Assembly (NCBI GenBank): GCA_026015185.1
Contig: JAOZGX010000051.1
Span: 1 to 60,824, forward strand
Reading direction: 5' to 3'
Source: Candidatus Bathyarchaeota archaeon
Lineage (GTDB): Archaea > Thermoproteota > Bathyarchaeia > 40CM-2-53-6 > RBG-13-38-9
DNA: 60,824 bases
The notes under the pieces are model-generated. The model was not told the origin of the DNA. It did no database searches and saw only the letters and a program-made list of their open reading frames with translations. The first letter of the stretch is position 1; each line of letters starts with the position of its first letter. This document shows, piece after piece, positions 42,324-49,893 of the stretch. A program made the translations under genes and the position numbers.

Positions 42324-43103
42324 TTAACCCGCTAAGTCTTTGACTAGGTCAATTATTGAGAATTCTAGTTCAGCATGAGATCTGTAAGCGAAGTATATGA
42401 AAGCTAATGTGAATATATAATATACAACGAAATTGTATACTATTACTGGTGCGGTAGATTCGTACCACGTAGGAGCTCCTGTTAAACTAGGATTAATAAG
42501 AGTCCAGATCATAGTGATAATTCCAATGATCATCCCCGTAATATAAGCGATTTTGACGGACTTAATTAGAAATGGTAGTAATATTAAATAGATTATAGTC
42601 ATAATTGGCAGCACAAGTTCTTGAATCCCACCAAAAGCGCTATATCCCCAAGAAAATGTAAGAGCCCACACTACGATACCAAATAGAGTGGCTACAGTAC
42701 CAGTTTGATTAAGTGTATAAGTTGCCTTAGTCGATGTTTCATTCATGGATCTGTAACTGAAGTATATTAAGGCCACTAATACCAAATAGAGTAGAATGTA
42801 AGCAACGTGAAAACGTGTAAAAGTAAATTCACTCCAAGGTGGAGCGCCTACAAGAGGTGGGTAAACTGCAAAAATAATAGCAGCAAAAATTCCCAGTACT
42901 ATTCCAACTATGTAAGCTAGATTGACCCGCTTAGCATAAAGAGGAAGTAAAAATAAAGCAACAATTATCATAATCGAAAAAACTAGTGGATTAGCATGAC
43001 CGAATATCTTAGCTATTCCATAAGCAGCTATTCCCCACATCATATTTGCGGATAAGAAGGCTATTGCGCCTGCTTGATTAGAGGTATATGTAGCTTCCGC
43101 CAA
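42324..43103 (-). CDS. Internally duplicated eight-helix membrane protein, unknown
   Basis: 259 residues with about eight membrane helices. The two halves are clear repeats: residues about 5-119 and about 127-246 each begin TYTxNQxGxxA, continue with a LLPxxxKxVxxAYIxGxxxGI segment and a PxLxGAPxW loop, and end FxYRS. So a four-helix unit was duplicated and fused. No catalytic or ligand residues are obvious. It lies upstream of the hydrogenase on the same strand, 228 nt away. Its link to energy metabolism is only positional. Confidence 0.65.
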   Translation of the reverse strand: MAEATYTSNQAGAIAFLSANMMWGIAAYGIAKIFGHANPLVFSIMIIVALFLLPLYAKRVNLAYIVGIVLGIFAAIIFAVYPPLVGAPPWSEFTFTRFHVAYILLYLVLVALIYFSYRSMNETSTKATYTLNQTGTVATLFGIVVWALTFSWGYSAFGGIQELVLPIMTIIYLILLPFLIKSVKIAYITGMIIGIITMIWTLINPSLTGAPTWYESTAPVIVYNFVVYYIFTLAFIYFAYRSHAELEFSIIDLVKDLAG

Positions 43104-43202
43104 ATTGAACCAACTCTCCTGCTTTCTATCTTAAACTATCTGTGATACTTTAGTTTATAAAATTAATTACTTTTACGTGGACTCAATCATTAAGAACTTC
43201 TA

Positions 43203-43961
43203 CTAAGCCTCGCCAACGCCATAGAAGACACTTTCTTGAGGGTAGATCTCGATTCCATTTTCAGTTATTCTATAAGGTCTTATTTTTGGATCTATAGGTG
43301 TTCCTCTCATCTTCTCAATACGAAAAGCTCTGGTAGATTCCTTTCCTATGTGGAGTGTTTGAAGTATGACAACTCCGTGGGATAAATATTCCTCTAATAC
43401 TATACTTCTTTCAAGCCCACTCGTCTTTAATTCAGTTGTAACTATACTGGTTGCATTGGTTTTGGTCAACGCATCAATAAGTTTCAATACAGCCGATCTT
43501 CTTTTGATGGATTCAGGATAGTGAAAAACTAGAGAGGTGAGTGGATCAACTATTATTCTTTGTGCATTAATCTCTTTAGCTTTTTTTTGAATTTCTTCAA
43601 TCAAATTAGACATTGTGAAATCTTTATTTCCAACAGTAATCTTGCCAGTCTCGGATTTAGATTCTTCTTTGATTGGTGAGGCGTCAATAAAGCACCATTT
43701 TTTTTCTTTTTCAAGATTCTCAAGATCCCACCCGAAAGAATTCATTTCCGTCAAATAGTGGTTCTTGCTTTCATCAAGACTTACGAAGATACCATTTTCA
43801 CCTAGTTCTCTAATGCCATGCATTAAAAATTGAGTGGTAAAAATCGTTTTACCCGTACCAGGTCCACCAACCAGTAATATAACCCTACCCTTTGGAAGAC
43901 CGCCATAAAGCATTTCATCAAGTCCAGGTATTCCGGTCTGAACTTTTTCTGTTTTAGACAA
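43203..43961 (-). CDS. KaiC-like RecA-superfamily ATPase
   Basis: 252 residues from a TTG or the like. VQTGIPGLDEMLYGGLPKGRVILLVGGPGTGKTIFTTQFL has the KaiC-family start and Walker A (about 32-39); LDESKNHYLTEM and the Walker B RIIVDPLTSLV follow, with a late EKMRGTPIDPKIRPYRITENGIEIYP typical of archaeal single-domain KaiC homologues. Such proteins often act in signalling, and archaeal genomes carry many. Partner unknown. Confidence 0.88.
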   Translation of the reverse strand: MSKTEKVQTGIPGLDEMLYGGLPKGRVILLVGGPGTGKTIFTTQFLMHGIRELGENGIFVSLDESKNHYLTEMNSFGWDLENLEKEKKWCFIDASPIKEESKSETGKITVGNKDFTMSNLIEEIQKKAKEINAQRIIVDPLTSLVFHYPESIKRRSAVLKLIDALTKTNATSIVTTELKTSGLERSIVLEEYLSHGVVILQTLHIGKESTRAFRIEKMRGTPIDPKIRPYRITENGIEIYPQESVFYGVGEA

Positions 43962-44112
43962 AGTATCAACTCAAAAAACGAGGTTTTATTAAAAGCGCCA
44001 GAGCGCACTATTTTACTAAATATAGTTTAAAAGTAAAATAAACTTTGCTAGATTTTTTTTAATAATTAAGTTTACTTCAGATTTGGAAAATATTGAATAA
44101 TATTGTTTTTCC

Positions 44113-44661
44113 ATGTTTTCAAAACAATTAATGATATTTTTGTACACGCGTTTTTATACTTGGGTTTTGAATATATTATTCTGGATGATCTTGCCTCAAG
44201 ATAGAGCTAACAATGCTTATTTCCCTGAAGATGAAGAATTGAAGGGTTGGATTAGGGATCTTTCCGAAAATGGTACAATTACAGTTGAAACCGCTAAAGT
44301 AAGACTCAATAAACTATGTGAGTTGCTTTCACTATCGCCTAAAGAGTTATTACAATTAGCTAGAAATGATTTGAAAAAATTCAAGGATTCATTAATAAAA
44401 GCTATTTCAAAATTGGAGGATGAAGAAAAATCTCCAGAATATATTGTTGAAATGTTTAAGGCTGTTAGAATTTGGTTTAGTTGTAGCGATATTAAACTAA
44501 ACACTCGAGCTTTATTTGAAATTTATGAGGATGAGATAGGGAGGTTAAGAATAGTCCTTAAAAAACTTAAAGAGGAAAAATTAGAATCCGAGAATAAAGT
44601 AGTTACTGAGAAAGAATTAGAAGAGTATGTTATCAATGATTTGGGCATAAATTATCTGTAA
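44113..44661 (+). CDS. Orphan integrase-type core-binding (SAM-like) domain protein
   Basis: 182 residues in the longest form. The segment about 42-125 (LKGWIRDLSENG, ITVETAKVRLNKLCELLSLSPKELLQLA, SPEYIVEMFKAVRIWF) resembles the N-terminal SAM-like DNA-binding domain of tyrosine recombinases. The catalytic domain with R-H-R-Y is entirely missing; a coiled coil and a short tail replace it. The first 28 residues are oddly hydrophobic and may not be translated: an ATG at 44185 is a likely start. It may be an integrase relic or a regulator derived from one. Confidence 0.5.
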   Translation: MFSKQLMIFLYTRFYTWVLNILFWMILPQDRANNAYFPEDEELKGWIRDLSENGTITVETAKVRLNKLCELLSLSPKELLQLARNDLKKFKDSLIKAISKLEDEEKSPEYIVEMFKAVRIWFSCSDIKLNTRALFEIYEDEIGRLRIVLKKLKEEKLESENKVVTEKELEEYVINDLGINYL

Positions 44662-44726
44662 TAGGATTAAGATGTCAATACATTCTATGTTTGAGCGCAA
44701 ATAATTGATTTATTAACATTTTAAGC

Positions 44727-44753
44727 GCGCGTTTTAAATTACGAAATTTTTTT
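44727..44753 (+). terminator. Possible T-tract terminator after the integrase-like gene
   Basis: A GCGCGC palindrome followed by TTTT and, after a short gap, a T7 run lies about 70-90 nt past the stop at 44661. Archaeal terminators are often simple T-tracts. Confidence 0.35.
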
Positions 44754-44803
44754 AATCATTAAAAGGTAAAATAAGTGATTAGAATTTAATCTAGTGATTT
44801 ATT

Positions 44804-45559
44804 ATGGGTAAAGCAATAGCTATTCATTCTTATAAGGGTGGTACAGGAAAGACAATTATTGCTGCTAACCTTGCGCATCTTTTTGCAAAAGAAGGAAAAA
44901 ATGTCTTTTTAATTGATTATGATTGCCGTTCACCAAGTCAGCATATATTATTCAAAGAACAGTCTAAAAAATTCTTTAATGATTTTCTTGAAGGAAAAAT
45001 GAATTTATTAGACGTTTCCACTGAAATGAGTTCTAAATACAATACTAAAGGAAAATTCACTGTTGCTTTTTCAAATCCGTCCGCATCAGCAATATTTGGT
45101 GCAATACTCAAGGATAAAAAATGGGAAGCAAACGCTTATCAAAGAATTGCCAGCGCAAAAGACGAATTATTGAATAAACACGGTTACGATTATTTTATCC
45201 TCGATACTAGTCCAGGAATATACTTTGCGTCGGTAAACGCCATTGTTGCAAGTGATTTGATGCTTTTAATAATGAAGCCTACCGAATTTGATTTTACAGG
45301 AACTAAAGAACTTATTCATGGAATCCAAGATAAACTTAGTAAACAAAGACTTCTGATATTGAATAATTATGTAGTCCAAGAAGATAGTGATGAGGAAAGC
45401 ATTCGAAAAGATCTAGAGAGCAATTTTGATTTTAAATTGGGACATATGATACCCCACTTCTGCGATCTATTAATTCATGGAACCAAAGGTTTGTTAGCTA
45501 TAAATAAACCTGAACATGAATTTCTAAAGCATATTGATGCCCTATCTAAAAAAATCTAA
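44804..45559 (+). CDS. MinD/ParA-like ATPase linked to Tmc-like genes
   Basis: 251 residues from an ATG. The deviant Walker A SYKGGTGKTIIAANLA has both lysines (about 11 and 16). LIDYDCRSPSQH is the switch/Walker A' region, and YFILDTSPGI the Walker B. These proteins dimerise on ATP and act in positioning, Fe-S carriage or nitrogenase-like roles. It is 18 nt upstream of the cytochrome b gene, so it should be transcribed with the electron-transfer genes. No CxxC for a bound cluster is visible. Confidence 0.85.
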   Translation: MGKAIAIHSYKGGTGKTIIAANLAHLFAKEGKNVFLIDYDCRSPSQHILFKEQSKKFFNDFLEGKMNLLDVSTEMSSKYNTKGKFTVAFSNPSASAIFGAILKDKKWEANAYQRIASAKDELLNKHGYDYFILDTSPGIYFASVNAIVASDLMLLIMKPTEFDFTGTKELIHGIQDKLSKQRLLILNNYVVQEDSDEESIRKDLESNFDFKLGHMIPHFCDLLIHGTKGLLAINKPEHEFLKHIDALSKKI

Positions 45560-45577
45560 TACTCACAAGCGAGCGCT

Positions 45578-46300
45578 ATGCCAATAAACCCAATCTTATT
45601 TTTTATTACTGCTATTCTGCCTTATATCGCAATCATTATTCTTGTTAACGGTCTACTCTATAGGTTGTACAAGTGGATGAGTAAGCCCAAGGCACCAGCA
45701 TCATTCACTATTTTTCCTGCATCAAAGAATATAGGCAAAGCATTTACGAAGGTATTGGGGGACATTCTCTATTTCCCAAGATTGCTTAGAGAGGAAAAAG
45801 CGCTATGGCTAGGTGCCTGGCTATTTCACATTTCCTTATTGATGGTAGTAATCAGCCACTACAAGGTATTTTACAGCTATATGTGGTTGTGGGAAAACCT
45901 GAATGTTAGTGCGGATACCTTCGCCCTAATATCAGACATATTCGATGGGGCCACAGGAGTCATAATGGCCACATCCTTAGTATTCCTATTGGGAAGGCGT
46001 TTCACTAAGTTCTTGAGAAAACTTTCAGTCTTTGAGGATTACTTTGCACTTTTGCTTATTCTAGCTATAGCTATAGCTGGAATCTATATCAGATTCATCT
46101 CAAGGGTTAATCTCTTGGGTCTTAGAAGGTATTTCTTAAGCCTTGCAATGTTTGCACCTTCTAATCTTCCCACCGATATGGGCTTTATTATACACTATCT
46201 TCTGATAATGATCCTGGCTATCTACTTCCCTCTAGGCAAGATGGTGCATACTATAGGGGCGGGTATTACAAGCCTTTTGGTAAGGTTGGAGAAAAGATGA
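45578..46300 (+). CDS. NarI/DsrM/TmcC-like membrane cytochrome b subunit
   Basis: 240 residues from an ATG. Five to six membrane helices. Heme-ligand histidines are likely in WLFHISLLMVVISHYK (about 88-101) and IIHYLLIMILAIYFPLGKMVHTIG (about 205-228), matching the paired-His pattern of NarI, DsrM and HmeC. It probably exchanges electrons with menaquinone or another quinone-like carrier and with c-type heme. Its stop overlaps the start of the Fe-S gene by 4 nt, a strong sign that the two form one complex. Confidence 0.82.
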   Translation: MPINPILFFITAILPYIAIIILVNGLLYRLYKWMSKPKAPASFTIFPASKNIGKAFTKVLGDILYFPRLLREEKALWLGAWLFHISLLMVVISHYKVFYSYMWLWENLNVSADTFALISDIFDGATGVIMATSLVFLLGRRFTKFLRKLSVFEDYFALLLILAIAIAGIYIRFISRVNLLGLRRYFLSLAMFAPSNLPTDMGFIIHYLLIMILAIYFPLGKMVHTIGAGITSLLVRLEKR

Positions 46301-47742
46301 CGGCACAAAAAATGGATTTAGCTAAGGAACTTGATACCAGGTTAACCAGGCAAGCATTCTATCATTTCGATGTCTGTACTCGATGCAATGCATGCTCTGA
46401 TAGATGCCATATGTATGTGGAGACAGAAGAACCTATTCACTCACCAGCTTACAAATTGGCTTTACTTAGAAGGGCCTATAAAAGATACCATACCATTGGT
46501 GGTAAAATAGCTTCAAAACTCTTCAAAGCCATAGACCTCTCAGATAAGAATCTCAAAGAGATTTCTAGTGCAATGTTTGAATGTACACGGTGTAGAAGAT
46601 GTGCAACTCATTGCCCTTTTGGCATAGACCCTAATTGGATAGTCTCAGCTGGAAGATACTTCTCAAGTATGGGAGGTCGGGCTCCAAAAACACTAACAGC
46701 AATGGCCAAAGCTGGAGTCAAGAGAGCGAAGTTTATTGAAAATTATGAATATCTGTATACATTGCAGATTAAGACGCTAGAGAACGAACTTCATGAAATA
46801 ACTAACGATCCAGATGCAGAAATTCCAATTAGAAATCCAGATGCAGATGTTCTCTATGTTCCATTAGCAGTACAGTATGTCGTAAATAGTGAAAAATGCA
46901 TAGGATGTGGATTATGTAGAAAACTTTGCCCTCAAGGAGCGATAAAGGGGGAATTCAAAAAGTCTTCTTTTATTTCCCAAGAAGAATGTATCGCTTGCGG
47001 TACCTGCCATAAAAACTGTAGGCTTGAGGCAATAACTGTCAAAACTCCAGGTGCACATAGTACAATAATGCCAGCAGCTAAAATTTTCAATGCTACTGAT
47101 GAGAATTGGTCTTTGAGCCTTTACGATGCAGCAAACTACAATTATTTCTTGGGAGATATTGATATCGCAAAAGAAGTTACCAGTTATCTTATCAACGAGG
47201 CTGAACAATTAGGAGTCAAGACTGTAGTAATGTCGGAAAGCGGTCATGGATTCTACATAATGAGACATCTTGCTCAAAAATGGTTTAAGAGGAATTTTCC
47301 ATTTAAGGTTAAAAGTACAGCTGAGATAATGGCTGAGTATATTAAAGAGGGGAGATTAAAACTTGATCCATCTAGGTTTTCAAAAAGTATATCATATCAT
47401 GATCCTTGCGAAGTTGGACGCAATGGTGGAATTTTCGAAGAGCCTAGATTCATTCTAAATCATGTTGCAAAGGAATTTGTAGAACTCGCGCCTCCAAATC
47501 GTGAATATAACTGGTGTTGTGGGGGCGGTGGGGGATTAGTTGCAGAAACAGAGTTTAAAGATCTTAGAGTGAAGACCGGTAAAAGGAAAGCCCAGCAAAT
47601 AAAGGAAACGAAAGCAAAAGTTGTTGCTTCAACGTGTGAGAATTGCAGATCTCAATTGACTGATCTCAATGAAAAATATAATCTTGGAATCAAAGCAGCT
47701 TCTCTAATGGACCTTGTTGCTAATGCTATTAAGAAAAAGTGA
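46297..47742 (+). CDS. HdrD/DsrK/TmcB-like Fe-S protein with embedded 2[4Fe-4S] ferredoxin
   Basis: 481 residues. Two N-terminal [4Fe-4S] motifs, CTRCNACSDRC (about 27-37) and CTRCRRCATHCP (about 96-107), are followed by a ferredoxin module, CIGCGLCRKLCP and CIACGTCHKNCR (about 200-245), set inside the first CCG-type domain (VLYVPLAVQY before, AKIFNATDENWSLS after). The second CCG domain has DPCEVGRNGG (about 369) and WCCGGGGG (about 406). CCG domains bind the special cluster that handles disulfides or thiols in HdrD. It sits at the cytoplasmic face with the cytochrome b subunit. The final substrate is unknown. Confidence 0.85.
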   Translation: MTAQKMDLAKELDTRLTRQAFYHFDVCTRCNACSDRCHMYVETEEPIHSPAYKLALLRRAYKRYHTIGGKIASKLFKAIDLSDKNLKEISSAMFECTRCRRCATHCPFGIDPNWIVSAGRYFSSMGGRAPKTLTAMAKAGVKRAKFIENYEYLYTLQIKTLENELHEITNDPDAEIPIRNPDADVLYVPLAVQYVVNSEKCIGCGLCRKLCPQGAIKGEFKKSSFISQEECIACGTCHKNCRLEAITVKTPGAHSTIMPAAKIFNATDENWSLSLYDAANYNYFLGDIDIAKEVTSYLINEAEQLGVKTVVMSESGHGFYIMRHLAQKWFKRNFPFKVKSTAEIMAEYIKEGRLKLDPSRFSKSISYHDPCEVGRNGGIFEEPRFILNHVAKEFVELAPPNREYNWCCGGGGGLVAETEFKDLRVKTGKRKAQQIKETKAKVVASTCENCRSQLTDLNEKYNLGIKAASLMDLVANAIKKK

Positions 47743-47749
47743 GCTCAAG

Positions 47750-48238
47750 ATGAAACAAAGAATTCAAAATACAAAAACTCTTTATAAAAGTATTATTTCG
47801 ATTACGCTCATATTGATGGTGTCGTCTACTCATTATGCTATCGCTGCTGAAACAAGCGATATCAGTTGTACTGACTGCCATGATAAAAACATGGAGACTC
47901 ATTGGTTCCCAAGAGATACTTGTACAACATGCCATAGCCCCGATATGTCTAATTTGTCTCTTAAGAGCGGAATAAAAATTCCTATAGAATATTCTGATCC
48001 TTTATGTGTTGAATGTCATAGCGATATATTTCAAGCTTGGATAGCTGGAGGACATGGATTAGAAGGAGTAAATTGTGTTGAATGTCATAATCCTCATGCA
48101 GAGTCTCTTCAATTTGCTATGGCCTCTAAAACCTCAACTTCTTTTACGCTAATTCTTCAAATTCTAGCAACACTGGGGGCAATAGTCGGTTTTGTATTAG
48201 TTGTATTATTAATAGCTAAGAAGTTAAAAGAAAAATAA
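47750..48238 (+). CDS. Membrane-bound tetraheme cytochrome c
   Basis: 162 residues from the ATG at 47750; the open frame extends 36 nt upstream into the previous gene, but GTGAG before this ATG and the signal-like N-terminus favour it. An N-terminal hydrophobic segment (about 13-31) ends Ala-Ile-Ala-Ala. Four CxxCH heme sites follow: CTDCH, CTTCH, CVECH and CVECH, with spare histidines (HDKNMETH, GGHG) as distal ligands. A C-terminal membrane helix (about 134-156) ends KKLKEK. It is the outside electron carrier of the complex and overlaps no other gene. No cytochrome c maturation genes are in the window. Confidence 0.9.
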   Translation: MKQRIQNTKTLYKSIISITLILMVSSTHYAIAAETSDISCTDCHDKNMETHWFPRDTCTTCHSPDMSNLSLKSGIKIPIEYSDPLCVECHSDIFQAWIAGGHGLEGVNCVECHNPHAESLQFAMASKTSTSFTLILQILATLGAIVGFVLVVLLIAKKLKEK

Positions 48239-48255
48239 TAGCACTTTGATAGTCA

Positions 48256-49467
48256 TTATCTTAATCTTGGTAAAGTCTCGAAATCCCTAGTTCTTTTGAT
48301 AAAGTAAAGTGATAATATTCCCAAGATTATGAAGAAGGATGAGATTTTAAGTATAGTTGGTATTGGCAAGATCAGTGTCGTAGATCCTGCTAAAAGCGAT
48401 CCTAGAGTCATGCCTAAGAAAGCATTTAACCATAATAACGAAGAGGCAATGTTAATCTCATCTGATTTAACATTATCAGCTAAGAAAGCTGCTGATGAAG
48501 GTATTCTAGCACCCCAACCAACTCCATAAATGCCCATTAAAAGAGCAAGAATCCATATCTCCTTCATATCTGGAATAAGAAATATTGCAAGAAAGGCTAA
48601 TGAATGTGAAATAATTATTGGTGCAAGTCTGCCTATTCTATCTGTAAGGGCACCAATAGGAATTCTGATGATAGAATTTGGTAAACCTCTCGCTGCATAT
48701 AGTAGACTAATGGTAGAAGCAGTTAACCAAAGACTTTCTCTTGCATATATTGGAAAAAGCGTATCGAATACACCCGTAGCTATGTAGAAACTCAATTGAA
48801 CAAAGCATATTATGAAAACATTCCTTAATAATAAAATTCTACGCATTGTCACAAAGGTCTTGAAACTTCCTTTTTGATCATAAGAGCTATTTATCTGCAA
48901 TGTGATCAATTTTCTTTTAAGACTTACCAGAAAGAAAGAGATACAAAATAGTGGTAAAAGAGAAGCAATAATTAACATCGTTTTAAAGTCAAAATGTAAA
49001 GCAAGAAAGCTAGCAATGGTAGGACCTATAATCATAGCTACTCCTATTGCGCCAAAGTATCTACCCATAATCGTTCCTCTTCTTGTAGATGGTGCCGAAT
49101 CTAATGCGATCGACATACTTATTGGGCCAAAAGCTGCAAAAGATGTCGCGTAAAGAATAGTAATTGGATAAAGAAAAATGGAAGAAGGCGTAATAGAGTA
49201 CAAAATAAAAGATGCTAATTGTAAGGACATCGAAAACAATAATGTCAACCACTTTCCGATACGTAATGCAATTAATCCTGAAAGGAGAATAGTCAAAATA
49301 GCAAATCCTCGGAATACTGATAGTATTAAACCTAGTTCAAACTTGGATGCTCCAACATCAACAATGTAAAGAGGAAGAATAGGATAGAATGTATGATAGC
49401 CAACGAAAAATATCAAAGTGAAAAGAACAATCATGTAAAGTTCCGATGAGCCTTTGTTACTTCTCAT
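48256..49467 (-). CDS. MFS transporter
   Basis: 403 residues from the ATG at 49467; a GTG at 49485 would add six. Twelve membrane helices. Loop motifs of the major facilitator family are present: LRIGKW between helices 2 and 3, and IPIGALTDRIGRLAP between helices 8 and 9. STRRGTIMGRYFG in the fourth-fifth loop is typical of drug or sugar exporters. The substrate is unknown. Convergent with the tetraheme gene (17 nt between stops). Confidence 0.85.
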   Translation of the reverse strand: MRSNKGSSELYMIVLFTLIFFVGYHTFYPILPLYIVDVGASKFELGLILSVFRGFAILTILLSGLIALRIGKWLTLLFSMSLQLASFILYSITPSSIFLYPITILYATSFAAFGPISMSIALDSAPSTRRGTIMGRYFGAIGVAMIIGPTIASFLALHFDFKTMLIIASLLPLFCISFFLVSLKRKLITLQINSSYDQKGSFKTFVTMRRILLLRNVFIICFVQLSFYIATGVFDTLFPIYARESLWLTASTISLLYAARGLPNSIIRIPIGALTDRIGRLAPIIISHSLAFLAIFLIPDMKEIWILALLMGIYGVGWGARIPSSAAFLADNVKSDEINIASSLLWLNAFLGMTLGSLLAGSTTLILPIPTILKISSFFIILGILSLYFIKRTRDFETLPRLR

Positions 49468-49495
49468 AATGCCAATTACCCACACATTAGGATTT

Positions 49496-49508
49496 ATAAC
49501 TATGTTAT
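49496..49508. promoter_or_regulatory. Palindrome ATAAC-TAT-GTTAT between divergent MFS and tusA genes
   Basis: A perfect 5-bp inverted repeat around three bases, 28 nt from the MFS start and 36 nt from the tusA start. Same core as the sites at 3040-3052 and within 42228-42244. Well placed to control either gene. Confidence 0.4.
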
Positions 49509-49544
49509 GGAATATTTCATTATATTATATGGAGGAAAGTATTC

Positions 49545-49784
49545 ATGTCTAATAAACTTCAACCTGACCGAAAATTAGATTGCCTTGGTTTATACTGCCC
49601 TGAACCTGTATTCAGAACTAGGATGGAGCTCGATAAGATGAAAGCAGGCGAGGTGCTTGAAGTAATAGCTGATGATCCAGCTGCTGATCCTGACATTAAT
49701 AGCTTAGTTAAGACTCTAGGATATCAGGTGTTAGATTTTCGAAAAGAAAATGAAAAAATCATTTTCTTCATCAAGAAGAAGTGA
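49545..49784 (+). CDS. TusA/SirA-like sulfur carrier protein
   Basis: 79 residues from an ATG with GGAGGAAAG upstream. RKLDCLGLYCPEPVFRTRMELDKMKAGEVLEVIADDPAADPDI is the TusA pattern, with the sulfur-carrying Cys in the CPEP motif (about residue 19). It accepts persulfide sulfur and passes it on for tRNA thiolation, molybdopterin or other uses. Another Cys lies five residues before. It precedes the iscS-iscU pair by 109 nt. Confidence 0.92.
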   Translation: MSNKLQPDRKLDCLGLYCPEPVFRTRMELDKMKAGEVLEVIADDPAADPDINSLVKTLGYQVLDFRKENEKIIFFIKKK

Positions 49785-49821
49785 AAATAAAAATTCTTAA
49801 AAGTAACAAAAAAGACCGAAA

Positions 49822-49830
49822 TTTTTTTTT
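49822..49830 (+). terminator. T9 tract after tusA
   Basis: A run of nine T begins 38 nt after the tusA stop, the simple form of archaeal intrinsic terminator. It separates tusA from iscS. Confidence 0.5.
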
Positions 49831-49893
49831 AAAATAATCTTATTTTTCAAGATTCCATTTACCAAATAATTGAAAAAATTTGGTGGTTAAGTT

